Source of the DNA: Candidatus Mcinerneyibacteriota bacterium
GTDB taxonomy: Bacteria; AUK180; JAQVHJ01
Direction: 5' to 3'
Assembly: GCA_030630935.1 (NCBI GenBank)
Contig: DAOVMD010000264.1
Location: 1 to 5,020 of the forward strand
DNA: 5,020 nt
Part shown: one piece after another, positions 4,913 through 5,020 of the stretch
Layout of the letters: the number at the start of each line of letters is the position of its first letter
How positions within the stretch are numbered: position 1 is the stretch's first letter
Notes under the pieces: generated by a model
What the model was told of the DNA's origin: nothing
Database searches by the model: none
Seen by the model: only the letters and a program-made list of their open reading frames with translations
Position numbers and translations under genes: made by a program

Positions 4913-5020
4913 GTCGAGTAGACGTGTCGTCCTCATAAATTTAATAGTGAGAACGACCGCCCCTCACAGAACCCGCCGTGCGGTTTTCCCGCAACGGGCT
5001 CTTCGCTAACATTCACATTA
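4913..5020 (-). ncRNA. Group II intron 3' end (domains V and VI), truncated by window
   Basis: On the minus strand 5001-4969 is a canonical domain V of 33 nt. The lower stem GAGCCCGT pairs with GCGGGTTC over 8 bp (with G-U wobbles), the CG bulge is in place, and the upper stem TGCGG pairs with CCGCA around a GAAAA loop. The catalytic AGC triad is present (5000-4998). Domain VI follows: GTCGTTCTCA (4957-4948) pairs with TGAGGACGAC (4935-4926), and GGCG (4961-4958) with CGTC (4924-4921). A4919 in TACTCGAC is the expected branch point, seventh nucleotide from the 3' end, and GAG (4965-4963) pairs with CTC (4918-4916) below it. The 3' splice site should lie after C4913. The rest of the intron, including any maturase gene, lies beyond 5020; only 19 nt precede domain V here. 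The same ending style is known from the Lactococcus LtrB intron. The class cannot be decided from this piece. Confidence 0.88.

Overview
The window is AT-rich bacterial DNA. All four recognisable protein genes lie on the minus strand. Three have clear Shine-Dalgarno sequences. The two promoters I can find are both of sigma-70 type, with 17-bp spacers and TGn-extended -10 boxes. A group II intron end and several palindromes and short repeats fill the gaps. This fits an uncultured, repeat-rich bacterium, but I cannot place it in a phylum from sequence alone.

Layout, high to low coordinates (the direction of transcription). 4913-5020 is the 3' end of a group II intron (domains V and VI and the branch-point A), cut by the window edge. 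4700-4912 is non-coding and carries a REP-like palindrome and a short stretch that faintly resembles 5S rRNA. A strong promoter at 4648-4676 drives a three-gene surface-polysaccharide operon. Its first gene is a family-4 glycosyltransferase (4602-3712) that seems to have lost about 90 internal residues. Next comes a glucose-1-phosphate cytidylyltransferase (RfbF-like, 3708-2953), and last a CDP-glucose 4,6-dehydratase (RfbG-like, 2971-1940). The genes are 3 nt apart or overlapping, so they should be co-transcribed. RfbF and RfbG together should convert glucose-1-phosphate to CDP-4-keto-6-deoxyglucose. The enzymes that would use this product are not in the window.

1374-1939 is a repeat-rich spacer of about 570 bp. 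It holds five copies of a 22-bp unit (spacings 68, 68, 52 and 70 bp), fifteen TTGAAC words all in one orientation, a perfect 9-bp-stem hairpin, two CATGC palindromes, a heptamer array, and an inverted repeat just upstream of a promoter. That promoter (1395-1423) drives the last gene (1373-297). It encodes a 358-residue protein that looks like an archaeal-type STAND ATPase with a C-terminal winged helix but without recognisable Walker A and B motifs. 1-296 has no gene and holds a small array of 9-bp words.

I see no convincing new defence or mobile system. The best candidates for a second look are the internally deleted glycosyltransferase, the ATPase-like protein without catalytic motifs, and the structured TTGAAC repeat spacer.
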